Below the pieces are notes generated by a model. That model searched no databases. It was not told the DNA's origin and saw nothing but the letters and a program-made list of their open reading frames with translations. From the NCBI RefSeq assembly GCF_900113415.1, contig NZ_FOPH01000020.1:1-59056 (forward strand): a DNA stretch of 59,056 bases, given 5' to 3'. The stretch is from Oribacterium sp. WCC10 (GTDB taxonomy: Bacteria > Bacillota > Clostridia > Lachnospirales > Lachnospiraceae). Shown here piece by piece: positions 7,094 to 15,253 of this stretch. Both the position numbers and the translations under genes were made by a program. The first letter of the stretch is position 1. Every line of letters starts with the position of its first letter.

Positions 7094-7761
7094 ATCTGTT
7101 CATCCTTCACTTTACCATTGCAAAACGCAGCCATCTCTTTTTCAAGCAAGCGGAATACATTCGCAATCAGATACCCATCCGCTATCGCATGATTCATACG
7201 AACCGACACCGGCATCAAAAGTCTCCCGTTTTCCTCACGGTATTTCCCCCAGTTGATGATCGGCAGAAAATAGAGGAATCCATCTGGCAGTTCAATATTC
7301 AGGGAATCATAGGACAGCCATGAAATGTAGGAAGCATCAAACCAGTTCGGATGCTTTTCCATATCAAGGCCATACTCCCTCGTTTGTTTTGCCTTCTCTA
7401 TGTCATAGACAGCATTTTTGTAGAATGCGGCATAATCCGGATCATAACTTGTATATACCGGCGTACAGGTCTCGGTATCCTCATGAAAAATATACTGCGT
7501 AGGGTTAATCCTGTCATAACAGATCAGTTCCTCAGTCTGCCAGAGATACCCCATTTTGTAATCATCCCGGGAATTCAATACCATGGAAAGGATATATAGG
7601 AAATTGACATAGAACTTCGTGTTACTCTCCTTCGAGCACTTAACAAGCTCCGTCACATCAACCCTTGCCGTCATAGAAGTCGAGCACTTGCAATCCTCCG
7701 TAAAATGCCGGAATACCCCCTTCCTGTAATAGGTTTCTTTATCAATAACTCTATAGTTCAT
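7090..7761 (-). CDS. Chloramphenicol acetyltransferase (type A)-like protein
   Basis: 223 residues, full length for the CAT family. Contains FVNFLYILSMVLNSRDDYKMGY, the conserved HPNWFDASYISWLSY segment and the catalytic region MNHAIADGYL, where His and Asp-Gly of HHAxxDG are kept although the first His is Asn. The core fold suggests acetyl-CoA-dependent O-acetylation; whether chloramphenicol is a substrate cannot be decided. AGAGGG lies upstream of the ATG. Confidence 0.85.
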   Translation of the reverse strand: MNYRVIDKETYYRKGVFRHFTEDCKCSTSMTARVDVTELVKCSKESNTKFYVNFLYILSMVLNSRDDYKMGYLWQTEELICYDRINPTQYIFHEDTETCTPVYTSYDPDYAAFYKNAVYDIEKAKQTREYGLDMEKHPNWFDASYISWLSYDSLNIELPDGFLYFLPIINWGKYREENGRLLMPVSVRMNHAIADGYLIANVFRLLEKEMAAFCNGKVKDEQI

Positions 7762-7765
7762 ATCT

Positions 7766-8257
7766 TTACCCTCTTCTTTTCATCATCAGATAGCAGTTTA
7801 TCCCCTTTTTATAAAAATCAGGTAGTTCTCCGACACACTTATACCCCAGATTTTCATATAATTTCTTCGCTCCCGGGTTAAAATCATCTACAGTTAAAAA
7901 ATATTTTGCCGAAGAAGAATCGGAAGCATTATCCTCAAAAAACTTCATCAGCTGTTTACCGATACCACAACTTCTGTATTCTTCCTTTACTGCAACAATA
8001 TGGAGATAAGGGTAGCTTCCAAAAACACCATTTGTCATGTAGTAAATAAACCCCAGGCATTTCTCATTTTCATCCAATGCAACATATATGTTTTCTTGTC
8101 CCACTGCATATGTAAGCATATTAGCTGCCTTTTGATGATTGCTAAAATACGCTTTCCCTAAATTCGAATTTTGCAATATTTCTATGCAGCTATCAATATA
8201 TTTCATATCTGCAAGTAGAATATGAATATCCTTTTTCCTCTTACTTTCTTCACGCAT
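7766..8257 (-). CDS. GNAT-family N-acetyltransferase
   Basis: 163 residues; motif A HIVAVKEEYRSCGIGKQLM (Q/RxxGxG/A type) and the C-terminal VDDFNPGAKKLYENLGYK are diagnostic. It lies 4 nt upstream of the CatA-like gene and is probably co-transcribed. Substrate unknown. Confidence 0.88.
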   Translation of the reverse strand: MREESKRKKDIHILLADMKYIDSCIEILQNSNLGKAYFSNHQKAANMLTYAVGQENIYVALDENEKCLGFIYYMTNGVFGSYPYLHIVAVKEEYRSCGIGKQLMKFFEDNASDSSSAKYFLTVDDFNPGAKKLYENLGYKCVGELPDFYKKGINCYLMMKRRG

Positions 8258-8312
8258 TAATCTTTACTTCCGTCACTTTCGTCAAAATTGGAAACCGGTA
8301 TAACCGCACTTT

Positions 8313-9305
8313 TTATGACGTACCAGACTTAAGATACTCCTCAAATTCCGGTGTTCTTGACCAGTACCGGATTCCCCAGTTATCAAAGTTCCATTCTGCC
8401 ATGTAGTCATTGCATTCATAATCGACATACCATAGCAGTCCATCCTGAATAACAAAATTAGTAGGAAAATAATCAATATTCAGCCCAACGTCAAATGCCT
8501 TCTTCGCCATTGTACGTACCTGCAGCAAAAATTGATCTACTGAAGTTCCTTCTAGGATTAAGTCAAAAATAGTTTTCCCATCAACATATTCCTTGACAAT
8601 CCGCTCATTCTCTTCGTCTATAGCCAGCATCTTCGGAGCTCTGATTCCGGCATTAGTGAGTCGTTCGTAATCATTTTTCTCAGCCTGTATCTTATTTCCG
8701 AAGGTATAGTAATCGCAGGGCTCATGATGTATTTGTTTTAAGACCACATTCTGTCCATCTTGGTCTGCAAGATATGAATACCCACTTTTTCCATGCCCGA
8801 GAAGTTTAATAATCCGGTATAACTTTCCACACACGGTTATTTTCTTCTCTAAGACGAATCTTGGTCCTTCCTCCCCCACTTCACCGGTTGGAACAAATCC
8901 AACATTAGCCAGTATCCTCTTTGATAGCAGATTGTCCGGATCAGTTTCCGCCTCGACTCGTGATACTTTGTTCTGGGATAATGCCCATTCAGTTATAGCC
9001 CTTACTGCCTCAGTCATATATCCATTCCCACAGTAGCCTTCCTTAAGGCCATAGCCTATTTCTACCATTCCGTCATCTGTGATTCCCTTGAAGCAAAGGT
9101 CTCCCACGATAGTTTTAGGCTGTTCCTTGAGTTCCATATTCCAAGTTGCAAACCATACTCTGTCTTCTGGGTTATCAAGGCATCCTTGAAGCATCTCTGA
9201 ATATGCCTTTTGCATTTCCGGATTTTTCTCGTCATCTATAATCTTCTGCATTTCCTCATCTGATATCGGATGCAGGAGCAGCCTTTCCGTCTCTATTTTT
9301 ATCAT
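8313..9305 (-). CDS. GNAT acetyltransferase fused to a small protein-kinase-like domain
   Basis: 330 residues. Residues 1-155: RimJ/RimL-type GNAT (IETERLLLHPISDEEM, YGLKEGYCGNGYMTEAV, SKRILANVGF). Residues ~158-330: a kinase-like fold with Gly loop GHGKSGYSYL, lysine in VVLKQI, catalytic loop DVGLNIDYFPTNFV and metal site YVDYECN. It resembles Kdo/RIO-type small kinases or aminoglycoside phosphotransferases. AAGGAG precedes the ATG. The pairing suggests two modifications of related substrates, such as a small molecule or antibiotic; this is inference. Confidence 0.85.
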   Translation of the reverse strand: MIKIETERLLLHPISDEEMQKIIDDEKNPEMQKAYSEMLQGCLDNPEDRVWFATWNMELKEQPKTIVGDLCFKGITDDGMVEIGYGLKEGYCGNGYMTEAVRAITEWALSQNKVSRVEAETDPDNLLSKRILANVGFVPTGEVGEEGPRFVLEKKITVCGKLYRIIKLLGHGKSGYSYLADQDGQNVVLKQIHHEPCDYYTFGNKIQAEKNDYERLTNAGIRAPKMLAIDEENERIVKEYVDGKTIFDLILEGTSVDQFLLQVRTMAKKAFDVGLNIDYFPTNFVIQDGLLWYVDYECNDYMAEWNFDNWGIRYWSRTPEFEEYLKSGTS

Positions 9306-9313
9306 GTATCTCC

Positions 9314-9456
9314 TTACTTGCCATCCTTTTTCCAGAAAAATGAATAATGATGTTTCTTCCTGAAGCCAAGCCTCTCATAGAATTCCATATCGGAAAAAAG
9401 CACAAGGCCTCATAATCACTGTCAGTATAATTCTTAAAATCTATATTAGCCCTCAT
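9314..9456 (-). pseudogene. GNAT remnant with internal deletion
   Basis: Starts at ATG 9456 (MRANIDFKNYTDSDYEAL) and, after a change of frame near 9400, reads FSDMEFYERLGFRKKHHYSF to a TAA at 9314. The first piece is a GNAT N-terminus and the second a GNAT C-terminus; the ~90-residue acetyl-CoA-binding middle is missing. Not functional. Confidence 0.7.
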
Positions 9457-9477
9457 AATCAATATCATCCTTATACT

Positions 9478-10099
9478 TTACTCAAAAATCTGCCCTGGAA
9501 GCTTAAGCTTTTCCTTTGGCAGAAAATTCTTATCAAACTCTTCAACATCAGCATCTTCAACATAGTAACCCTTTGGAGTCTGGTATACACCGGTGATTCC
9601 ATCAAGATATCCCGGGATTAGTTCCTTACATAGGAAGAATGATGCGTCTGCGTCTTCCGGAAGGTCATGGTATCTGATTCCGAACTTGCTTGCATAGCCA
9701 AAGCCGCTGTGTCCATAGGAATCCAATATTTCCTTCAAAAAGCACTGCCGCAAAGCCCATTTCTGCAGCCTTTTCAAGTGAGTAGTCCAGGATTGCCTTG
9801 CCATATCCCTGTCTCTTTAATTCAGGAGTGATACCGATTGGTCCCATTGTAAGGACATCGATAGTCCTGCCATCATCTGCCTCAATTATCGTCTTCATGA
9901 ATATATTCTGACCGATAAGTTTCCCATCCTTTTCCATGACAAAATCAAGCTCTTTTATAAAAGCAGGATCATCCCTAAGGACATGTATCACATAATGCTC
10001 ACTGCATCCCGGTCGATAGACGTTCCAGAAGGACTCCCTTACAAGGTTTTCAACTTCTCTGTATTCTTCTTTTTTTCTCAGGTCGTATTGTATAATCAT
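9478..10099 (-). pseudogene. GNAT-family acetyltransferase, single-base frameshift
   Basis: Frame 1 from ATG 10099 gives the N-terminal 120 residues (VRESFWNVYRPGCSEHYV, MGPIGITPELKRQGYGKAI). Near 9720 an extra C shifts the frame; reading on in the other frame gives YGHSGFGYASKFGIRYHD and an intact C-terminus ending at 9478. Correcting one base yields a normal ~205-residue enzyme. Could be genuine or a base-calling error. Confidence 0.85.
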
Positions 10100-10132
10100 T
10101 TGAATTCATCTCTAATAATCTCCTCATATAAT

Positions 10133-10744
10133 TCATGTTTTCTCTCGTTTAAGTAGCAATAATCCTTTTATGGTCATCAAAATAAAAGCTACAGATGTAG
10201 CATACGCTGCCCTGGTAATGGCCAGGACAAGTACAGTGACTATACTGATTCCCAAGGACAAGCTGATCATTACCCTCTTTATCTTTTCACACTTAAAATG
10301 GTTTAAAACCACTATTACAGCTCCCGTTACCACAAGGGAAGCAAACAATCCCCAGTAGATCAGCCTTATGGTTGCCGAAACATCACTGTATTCAATAAGG
10401 CTAACTGCGTAAATCATATTTTCCACCGGGTGCGGAAAAAGCGGAAGAAATATCAGCCCGCACGCCAATAGGTCATTAAGCCCAATAAGGTAATCCAGGA
10501 CCTTGTGAATATTTGCTCTGTTTTCTTTTTCAGCAATGGTTACCAGCTTTTCACTGGAAAGAAGCTCATCTATTGATACAGAAAAGAACTTTGATATCTC
10601 TTTTAACGAATCAATACTGGGGTATCCTCTCCCTGACTCCCATTTTGAGATCGCTGTCCTTGAAACAAACAAAGCTTCTGCCAGTTCCTCCTGGGTCATC
10701 CCTTTGCTATTTCTCAGTTCCAACAGTTTTTCGCCAAACTCCAT
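10133..10744 (-). CDS. XRE-type HTH regulator with membrane domain
   Basis: Residues 1-65: HTH_3 domain (MTQEELAEALFVSRTAISKWE). Residues ~85-203: four hydrophobic helices. Such membrane-tethered XRE proteins are common in Firmicutes. Start at 10744 is preferred because GAGGAG lies 9 nt upstream; the ATG at 10753 touches it. The upstream PAP2 gene ends 7 nt before the ATG at 10753, suggesting one transcript. Confidence 0.88.
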   Translation of the reverse strand: MEFGEKLLELRNSKGMTQEELAEALFVSRTAISKWESGRGYPSIDSLKEISKFFSVSIDELLSSEKLVTIAEKENRANIHKVLDYLIGLNDLLACGLIFLPLFPHPVENMIYAVSLIEYSDVSATIRLIYWGLFASLVVTGAVIVVLNHFKCEKIKRVMISLSLGISIVTVLVLAITRAAYATSVAFILMTIKGLLLLKREKT

Positions 10745-10759
10745 AGCTGCCATCTCCTC

Positions 10760-11416
10760 TTATGCCTCTTTTCTGCATGACAGAACACATCCCTTATACA
10801 GATAATACAAGCCGATGCTTAAAAGTACCGAGCCCACGATATCAGTAAACCAGTGGACTCCTGAAATAAGTCTTCCTATTACCATAAATAGCGAAAACAA
10901 TACTGCAAAAGCAGCTATCAGCTTCCTTATCACATCATCACTTAGCCTTCTGCCAGCCTGTTCCACCAGTGTCGGCATCACACTAAGTACCAGCAGCGTT
11001 GTAGAAGATGGATACGATGCCTCCATGACCCCTTCTATAGGTATAGGTCTGTAGTTGATTGGTATCATCTCAAAAATAAGGTAAGCCATGATGACAATGA
11101 TGTAGTAGATTCCGAGAATGATAATGTCCTTCTCCACCTTAAACAGGCTCTTTCTCTTAATCAGCTGAAGTAACCCAACACCACCAAATATCATGCAGAT
11201 AAAAATAGGTACCAGCCCAAGCCAGTCTGTGATGGTATACAGTGTCATGTTGACTCCAGTCAACGCATGAAATCCGGTATTGAATGTTGCAAATCCAATA
11301 TTTGTTCCATTTTGACCGGCGGTCCTAACATCAATTGTCATAATAAGCAAGGTTAATAATGCAAACAATGCTATAAAAGTGACTCCTGTTAAAAAGCAAG
11401 TTTTTCTGTTTCTCAT
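10760..11416 (-). CDS. PAP2-family membrane phosphatase
   Basis: 218 residues, six hydrophobic segments. Phosphatase motifs: NYRP, SYPSSTTLLVL (PSxH-like with Thr) and GRLISGVHWFTDIVGS (SRxxxxxHxxxD-like). The first-motif lysine (KxxxxxxRP) is not obvious and SGH is SST here, so activity is uncertain; lipid-phosphate binding is likely. AAAGGA lies upstream. Confidence 0.8.
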   Translation of the reverse strand: MRNRKTCFLTGVTFIALFALLTLLIMTIDVRTAGQNGTNIGFATFNTGFHALTGVNMTLYTITDWLGLVPIFICMIFGGVGLLQLIKRKSLFKVEKDIIILGIYYIIVIMAYLIFEMIPINYRPIPIEGVMEASYPSSTTLLVLSVMPTLVEQAGRRLSDDVIRKLIAAFAVLFSLFMVIGRLISGVHWFTDIVGSVLLSIGLYYLYKGCVLSCRKEA

Positions 11417-11542
11417 TTTTCTAATTCCTTTCCTTTGAAAAATTTCCTTCCGACTGATTTCAAAGTATCAAAGGATATGAAAAACAGAAAGAATCCCGCC
11501 GTCACATGGGCGATACGCTTCGTGTCATCCGCATGAATACTG

Positions 11543-11564
11543 GATTTGTGCGATGTCACAAATC
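11543..11564. other. Small palindrome in a gene-free stretch
   Basis: GATTTGTG and CACAAATC form an 8-bp inverted repeat with a 6-bp spacer in the ~200 bp between PAP2 and rsgA. It could be a repressor site for the PAP2-XRE unit. No other feature is seen in this stretch. Confidence 0.3.
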
Positions 11565-11619
11565 AGCAGGTTATTAATTTCACTCATACCTGCCTGCGTG
11601 CTGAAATTCCTTTACAATG

Positions 11620-12604
11620 TCAAAAACTATCTCTTTTTATTTTCTTTGCAGCCTTAGCCCATTTTGATATTTCTTTTTTCTTGGCATAATTCTTCGTATT
11701 CTCAGAGCTAAGTGACTTGTACAGGATGTATCTGTCCACAGAAAGATCACCACTTTCTATTGCGGCTTTCACAGCACAGCCTGGCTCCGTGTCATGCTGG
11801 CAATCACTAAATTTACATTGTTTTTCCAACTTGGCTATATCCGAAAAGGTATTATCAATTCCCAACTCCGTATTTGCCATGCCAATTTCTCTCATACCGG
11901 GTGTGTCAATTATGGATACGCCGTTATTAAGTTCAATCAGCTGTCTGTAGGTAGTGGTATGTCTCCCTGTGGAATCTGACTCTCTGATGCTGGAAGTTCT
12001 CATTGTCTCTTCACCAGCAAAAGCATTTAAAAGTGTTGACTTTCCAGCCCCCAGAAGACCCCATCAGACATATAGTAACGCCTGGTCTCATGTACTGCTC
12101 AAGTTCATCTGTTCCTATACCGTAGAGCGCTGAAATTGCATGAACTTTCACCTTATCAGATATGCTCTCCACTTCTCTAATATATCTGCCATAGTTACTA
12201 CACAGATCCGATTTAGTCAAAACCACCACCGGAATAGAATGCCCCTGAAGAACAACACTCACATATCGAGCTATTCGATTATAGCTATAGTCTTCATTAA
12301 GCGACGTCACAATAAAGGTATAATCCACGTTAGCTACCATGTACTGCATAACTCCGGTCTTCGCCTGATCAGGGCGCTGCAAAAGGCCAGAACGGTCAAG
12401 CACTGATACGATCAAAGAATCTCCGATTGGGTTGTACTCAAAAGAAACATAATCACCCACAACAGGAAACCGATCTGTCATTAAGTCATAAAAGCTCCCT
12501 TTGAGTCTGGCAGGGATATCCTTTCCTTCGAATCTAATTGTATAATTGTTCTTGTGTATCGCAGATATTCTGCCTTTAATAAGTTCTTCATTTGTATTAT
12601 TCAT
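11620..12604 (-). pseudogene. rsgA: RsgA, ribosome small-subunit GTPase, frameshifted in the P-loop
   Basis: RsgA is a circularly permuted GTPase that checks 30S maturation. Seen here: OB-fold N-terminus (GRISAIHKNNYTIRF, PVVGDYVSFEY), G4-like LTKSDL, G1 region GSSG, G2 STGRHTTTY, G3 DTPGMRE, and the Zn-binding C-terminus with C..C..H..C. At 12048-12052 a run of five G (minus strand) breaks the frame exactly within GSSGAGKST; four G would restore a normal protein. Either a second copy in decay, a switchable run, or a sequencing error. Confidence 0.88.
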
Positions 12605-12736
12605 TTGTCTCCACCTTTATCGCCAATATCAGTATGGATCCCACTGTCTGGAATAGAGCCGTTCTCATTTTTTAATGGCATCCTCTTTTATTCTTCCCAG
12701 ATATATACAGTAAACAATCGCAACAACAATAGTCAT
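12601..12736 (-). CDS. Two overlapping mini-ORFs (23 and 26 aa), possibly one split gene
   Basis: ORF a: 12665-12736, a hydrophobic 23-residue peptide with AGGAG before its ATG and an ATGA-type overlap with the tetR stop. ORF b: 12601-12681, 26 residues, whose TGA overlaps the rsgA ATG. They share a run of six A (12668-12673); removing one A would fuse them into a 49-residue single-helix membrane peptide. No family recognised. Confidence 0.4.
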
Positions 12737-13299
12737 CTCCTATACTGCTCCATACCAGATATCAGTACATTCATAGATATCTCGAAGCTTTCATCAATAG
12801 AAATCGGATTGCCAAAAGAATTATGGATCTGTAGCATGATAAATCCTTCAAGAAAAGCTCTGTAAGTTCTAAGCAAATGATTTGCCACCTCTTTATCTAT
12901 ACCAAGACTATCTGTTTGTTCAAAGAAGAATGAATACAAGCCCTCTGTAGCTTCAAGTAAAGTTTCATCAGAGTATTTGTTATACCAAAGCATCGCCTCA
13001 AATACACCCGGATTCTCCATAGAAAATCTGTAAAATGCTATGCCATAATTTTTGAGCTTTTCTTTTGGACTGGTTGAATCAATTCCTGCAACTATCTCAT
13101 CCGAAACCTTCTTCCAACCATAGATCATAAGCCTATAGTGTAAGTCATCTATTGATTTTACATGATTATATAAAGAAGGTTTTCTGATTCCTAAATATTC
13201 AGAAAGAGTTGTAACGCTCAAATATGACAACCCCTTTTCATTTGCTAATGTAGCAGCTTTTTCTATTATTTCTTCCTTAGATAATCCTGTTCTTGGCAT
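12733..13299 (-). CDS. TetR-family repressor with WHG-type C-terminal domain
   Basis: 188 residues from the ATG at 13299 (GGGAG 5 nt upstream; the ATG at 13311 lacks a usable site). HTH: YLSVTTLSEYLGIRKPSLYNHV. C-terminal domain resembles TetR_C_33/WHG. Its promoter overlaps two palindromic boxes, so it very likely represses itself and perhaps the downstream mini-ORFs and rsgA. Inducer unknown. Confidence 0.9.
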   Translation of the reverse strand: MPRTGLSKEEIIEKAATLANEKGLSYLSVTTLSEYLGIRKPSLYNHVKSIDDLHYRLMIYGWKKVSDEIVAGIDSTSPKEKLKNYGIAFYRFSMENPGVFEAMLWYNKYSDETLLEATEGLYSFFFEQTDSLGIDKEVANHLLRTYRAFLEGFIMLQIHNSFGNPISIDESFEISMNVLISGMEQYRR

Positions 13300-13319
13300 A
13301 TTTACTCCCATTCCTTATA

Positions 13320-13366
13320 AACTAACAGTGTTAGTCTTATTATACTAACACTGTTAGTTTTGTCAA
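13320..13366 (-). promoter_or_regulatory. tetR promoter with double operator
   Basis: A perfect 16-bp inverted repeat (13320-13335 and 13344-13359, 8-bp spacer). Each arm is itself a 15-bp palindrome ACTAACA-N-TGTTAGT. On the minus strand TTGACA (13361-13366) and TATAAT (13339-13344) are 16 bp apart; one box fills the spacer and the other lies just after the -10. This is the layout of a tightly autorepressed promoter. Confidence 0.9.
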
Positions 13367-13416
13367 TAATATTTCTATACGAACCACTTTACCAAGCATT
13401 TTTTAATAATAGAAAA

Positions 13417-13442
13417 AGGACAGGTTTTTTATTCCCTGTCCT
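13417..13442 (-). terminator. Intrinsic terminator after the split RlmD-like ORF
   Basis: Minus strand AGGACAGG pairs with CCTGTCCT and is followed by TTTTTC. It lies 5 nt downstream of the stop of the RlmD-like ORF. Confidence 0.75.
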
Positions 13443-13447
13443 CAAAC

Positions 13448-13597
13448 TTATATCATCTTAAAAAACTTTAGTGCCTCAGTAATAGCATTCTCCTTTTCTG
13501 GTGTTGTTCCCGGCTGCCTGCTGTTTTCTGATTTTGGCTTATTATAATTCTCTCTTTCTATGATCCCATGCTTCTGCTTTACCTGCGCAATATTTAG
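13448..13597 (-). pseudogene. RlmD-like accessory domain ORF, 3' part cut off by IS110
   Basis: Encodes LNIAQVKQKHGIIERENYNK to a TAA at 13448. This is the end of the domain that clostridial 23S rRNA uracil methyltransferases (RlmD/RumA type) carry at their C-terminus. The 5' part lies at 15257-15418. Joining the two with one copy of the core dinucleotide gives exactly 104 in-frame codons. Confidence 0.85.
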
Positions 13598-13600
13598 ACA

Positions 13601-13613
13601 ATATGTAATGACC
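13601..13613 (+). repeat. IS110 left subterminal inverted repeat
   Basis: ATATGTAATGACC, the exact reverse complement of 15241-15253. It begins 3 nt inside the left core AG. Confidence 0.9.
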
Positions 13614-13709
13614 CCCGATTTGTAGCAACGTGGATTTACCTGTATAATTTTTAATCGGAAAAGAAAAAATTGGTAACAGGGATTACCGCATACAAATGGA
13701 GGTCATAGC

Positions 13710-14828
13710 ATGTATAATACCACAGTTTACGTAGGAATGGATGTTCATAAGGAAAGTTTTACAGTATGCGCTTATACAGTCGAAACTGATAAGGCATCTT
13801 ATTTTCAAAAGATGGAGGCAGACTATAAAAAAGTTCTATCATATCTCGATTATCTCAGAAGAATCTACGGAGAAGCCGTTGAGTTTGTGTGTGGATATGA
13901 AGCCGGTTGTCTTGGATATACTTTGTATCATCAGTTGACTGATCATAATGTCAACTGCAAGATTCTGGCTCCGTCAACCATGCTGGAGCAGCGTAGCAAA
14001 AAACGTATCAAAACAGATAAACGTGATGCTGAGCTCATAGCTAAATGCCTTGTATCTCGCAGCTACAGTCCTGTTCATATCCCAACTCAACAGGATGAGG
14101 AAACCAAGGAATTCTTACGTATGCGTGATGATCATAAACTTGCCCTGAAGAAGATCAAGCAACAGATTCTTGGATTTTGCCTCCGTCATAACTATCGCTA
14201 TGGAAGCAGACATTATTGGACTCAGGTTCATATCAAATGGCTGAGGTCATTGAAGTCAGAAGGACTTTATTCAGAGATTCTGACAGAGTATTTGCTGACA
14301 TATGATGCACTGACTGATAAAATCGAACGCCTCGACAGACGTATCGAGGAGCTCGCCTCACAGGAAGTTTATGCAGAAAAAGTAAAAATGCTTACCTGCT
14401 ACATCGGAGTAAAAACCAATACAGCCTTATCAACCATCGTAGAAGTAGGAGATTTCCACAGATTTGCAACTGCTGAACGCTTTGCCAGCTATATCGGATT
14501 GGTTCCCGGAGAAGACTCCAGCGGACCGGATTGCACGCGCTTAAGCATTACAAAGGCAGGTAATCGTCATGTCAGACTTCTGCTGGTAGAATCAGCAAAA
14601 TGCTTTGGACGTGGTGAAATTGGATTCAAATCAAGAGAATTAAAAGCCCGCCAGGCAGGTAACCGTTCTGAAGTGATTGCGTATGCCGATAGAGCTAACG
14701 AACGTCTCAGAAGGCGGTATTACAAGATGGTTCTAGGTCAGAATAAGAAACATAACGTAGCAACTGTCGCAATTGCACGAGAATTAGCTTGTTTTATGTG
14801 GGGAATGATGACTGATCACATCGCTTAA
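13710..14828 (+). CDS. IS110-family recombinase (DEDD plus Transposase_20)
   Basis: 372 residues. N-terminal RuvC-like DEDD domain starts YVGMDVHKESF, with later acidic sites in CGYEAGCLGY and KTDKRDAELIAK. Central coiled region ~140-225. C-terminal Tnp domain: GVKTNTALSTIVEVGDFHRF, FASYIGLVPGEDSSG (the serine nucleophile region) and LSITKAGNRHVRLLLVESA. GGAGG lies 8 nt before the ATG. Intact, so the element may be active. Confidence 0.95.
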   Translation: MYNTTVYVGMDVHKESFTVCAYTVETDKASYFQKMEADYKKVLSYLDYLRRIYGEAVEFVCGYEAGCLGYTLYHQLTDHNVNCKILAPSTMLEQRSKKRIKTDKRDAELIAKCLVSRSYSPVHIPTQQDEETKEFLRMRDDHKLALKKIKQQILGFCLRHNYRYGSRHYWTQVHIKWLRSLKSEGLYSEILTEYLLTYDALTDKIERLDRRIEELASQEVYAEKVKMLTCYIGVKTNTALSTIVEVGDFHRFATAERFASYIGLVPGEDSSGPDCTRLSITKAGNRHVRLLLVESAKCFGRGEIGFKSRELKARQAGNRSEVIAYADRANERLRRRYYKMVLGQNKKHNVATVAIARELACFMWGMMTDHIA

Positions 14829-14837
14829 AACAAAAAT

Positions 14838-15141
14838 ATCACAGCGTGATGATGACCTCAAGACCAGGCCGCCATAGGCGGTGCTACGCAGTCTTGACAT
14901 CAACATCCCACTGTGATCATAGGCAATTAAGCGGATGTGATCCAGATAATACAGTTTACATCTGCTAATAAACCAAGTAACAACTGAAGGCATCTTGAAA
15001 GGGCTTCGGCCTTTTCAAGGTTCGAGCTATCTACGAAAAATCTATGTTGGCACGGAGTCATCCGTGATCCACGTTTTTAGACGGTAGAGCTCACGGCGGA
15101 CCATTGACCTGTCGGTAACCAATCCACGTATATCAGAGTGG
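14838..15141 (+). ncRNA. Candidate bridge RNA of the IS110/IS1111 element
   Basis: Stem-loops in order: ATCACAG/CTGTGAT (14838/14911) enclosing CAAGAC/GTCTTG (14859/14891) and CCGCC/GGCGG (14869/14877); an 11-bp UUCG-capped hairpin at 14994-15019; CCGTGA/TCACGG (15062/15091) with a 23-nt loop containing TTTTTAGA; and CCAC/GTGG (15124/15138) with a loop containing TATATCAGA. The last two loops resemble the target junction (TATTTAGA) and the element's right end (ACATATCAGA). Boundaries and promoter are not determined. Confidence 0.6.
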
Positions 15142-15240
15142 CCAATGCCGGGAACTGATACCCGAAGCTCTATCAAGATGCCTTCAGAAACAATCAAATA
15201 AGTTTGTAGGGATCTTTGGCTCAATTTACTTCTTGACAAA

Positions 15241-15253
15241 GGTCATTACATAT
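15241..15253 (+). repeat. IS110 right subterminal inverted repeat
   Basis: GGTCATTACATAT, perfect partner of 13601-13613; one base separates it from the right core AG. Confidence 0.9.
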
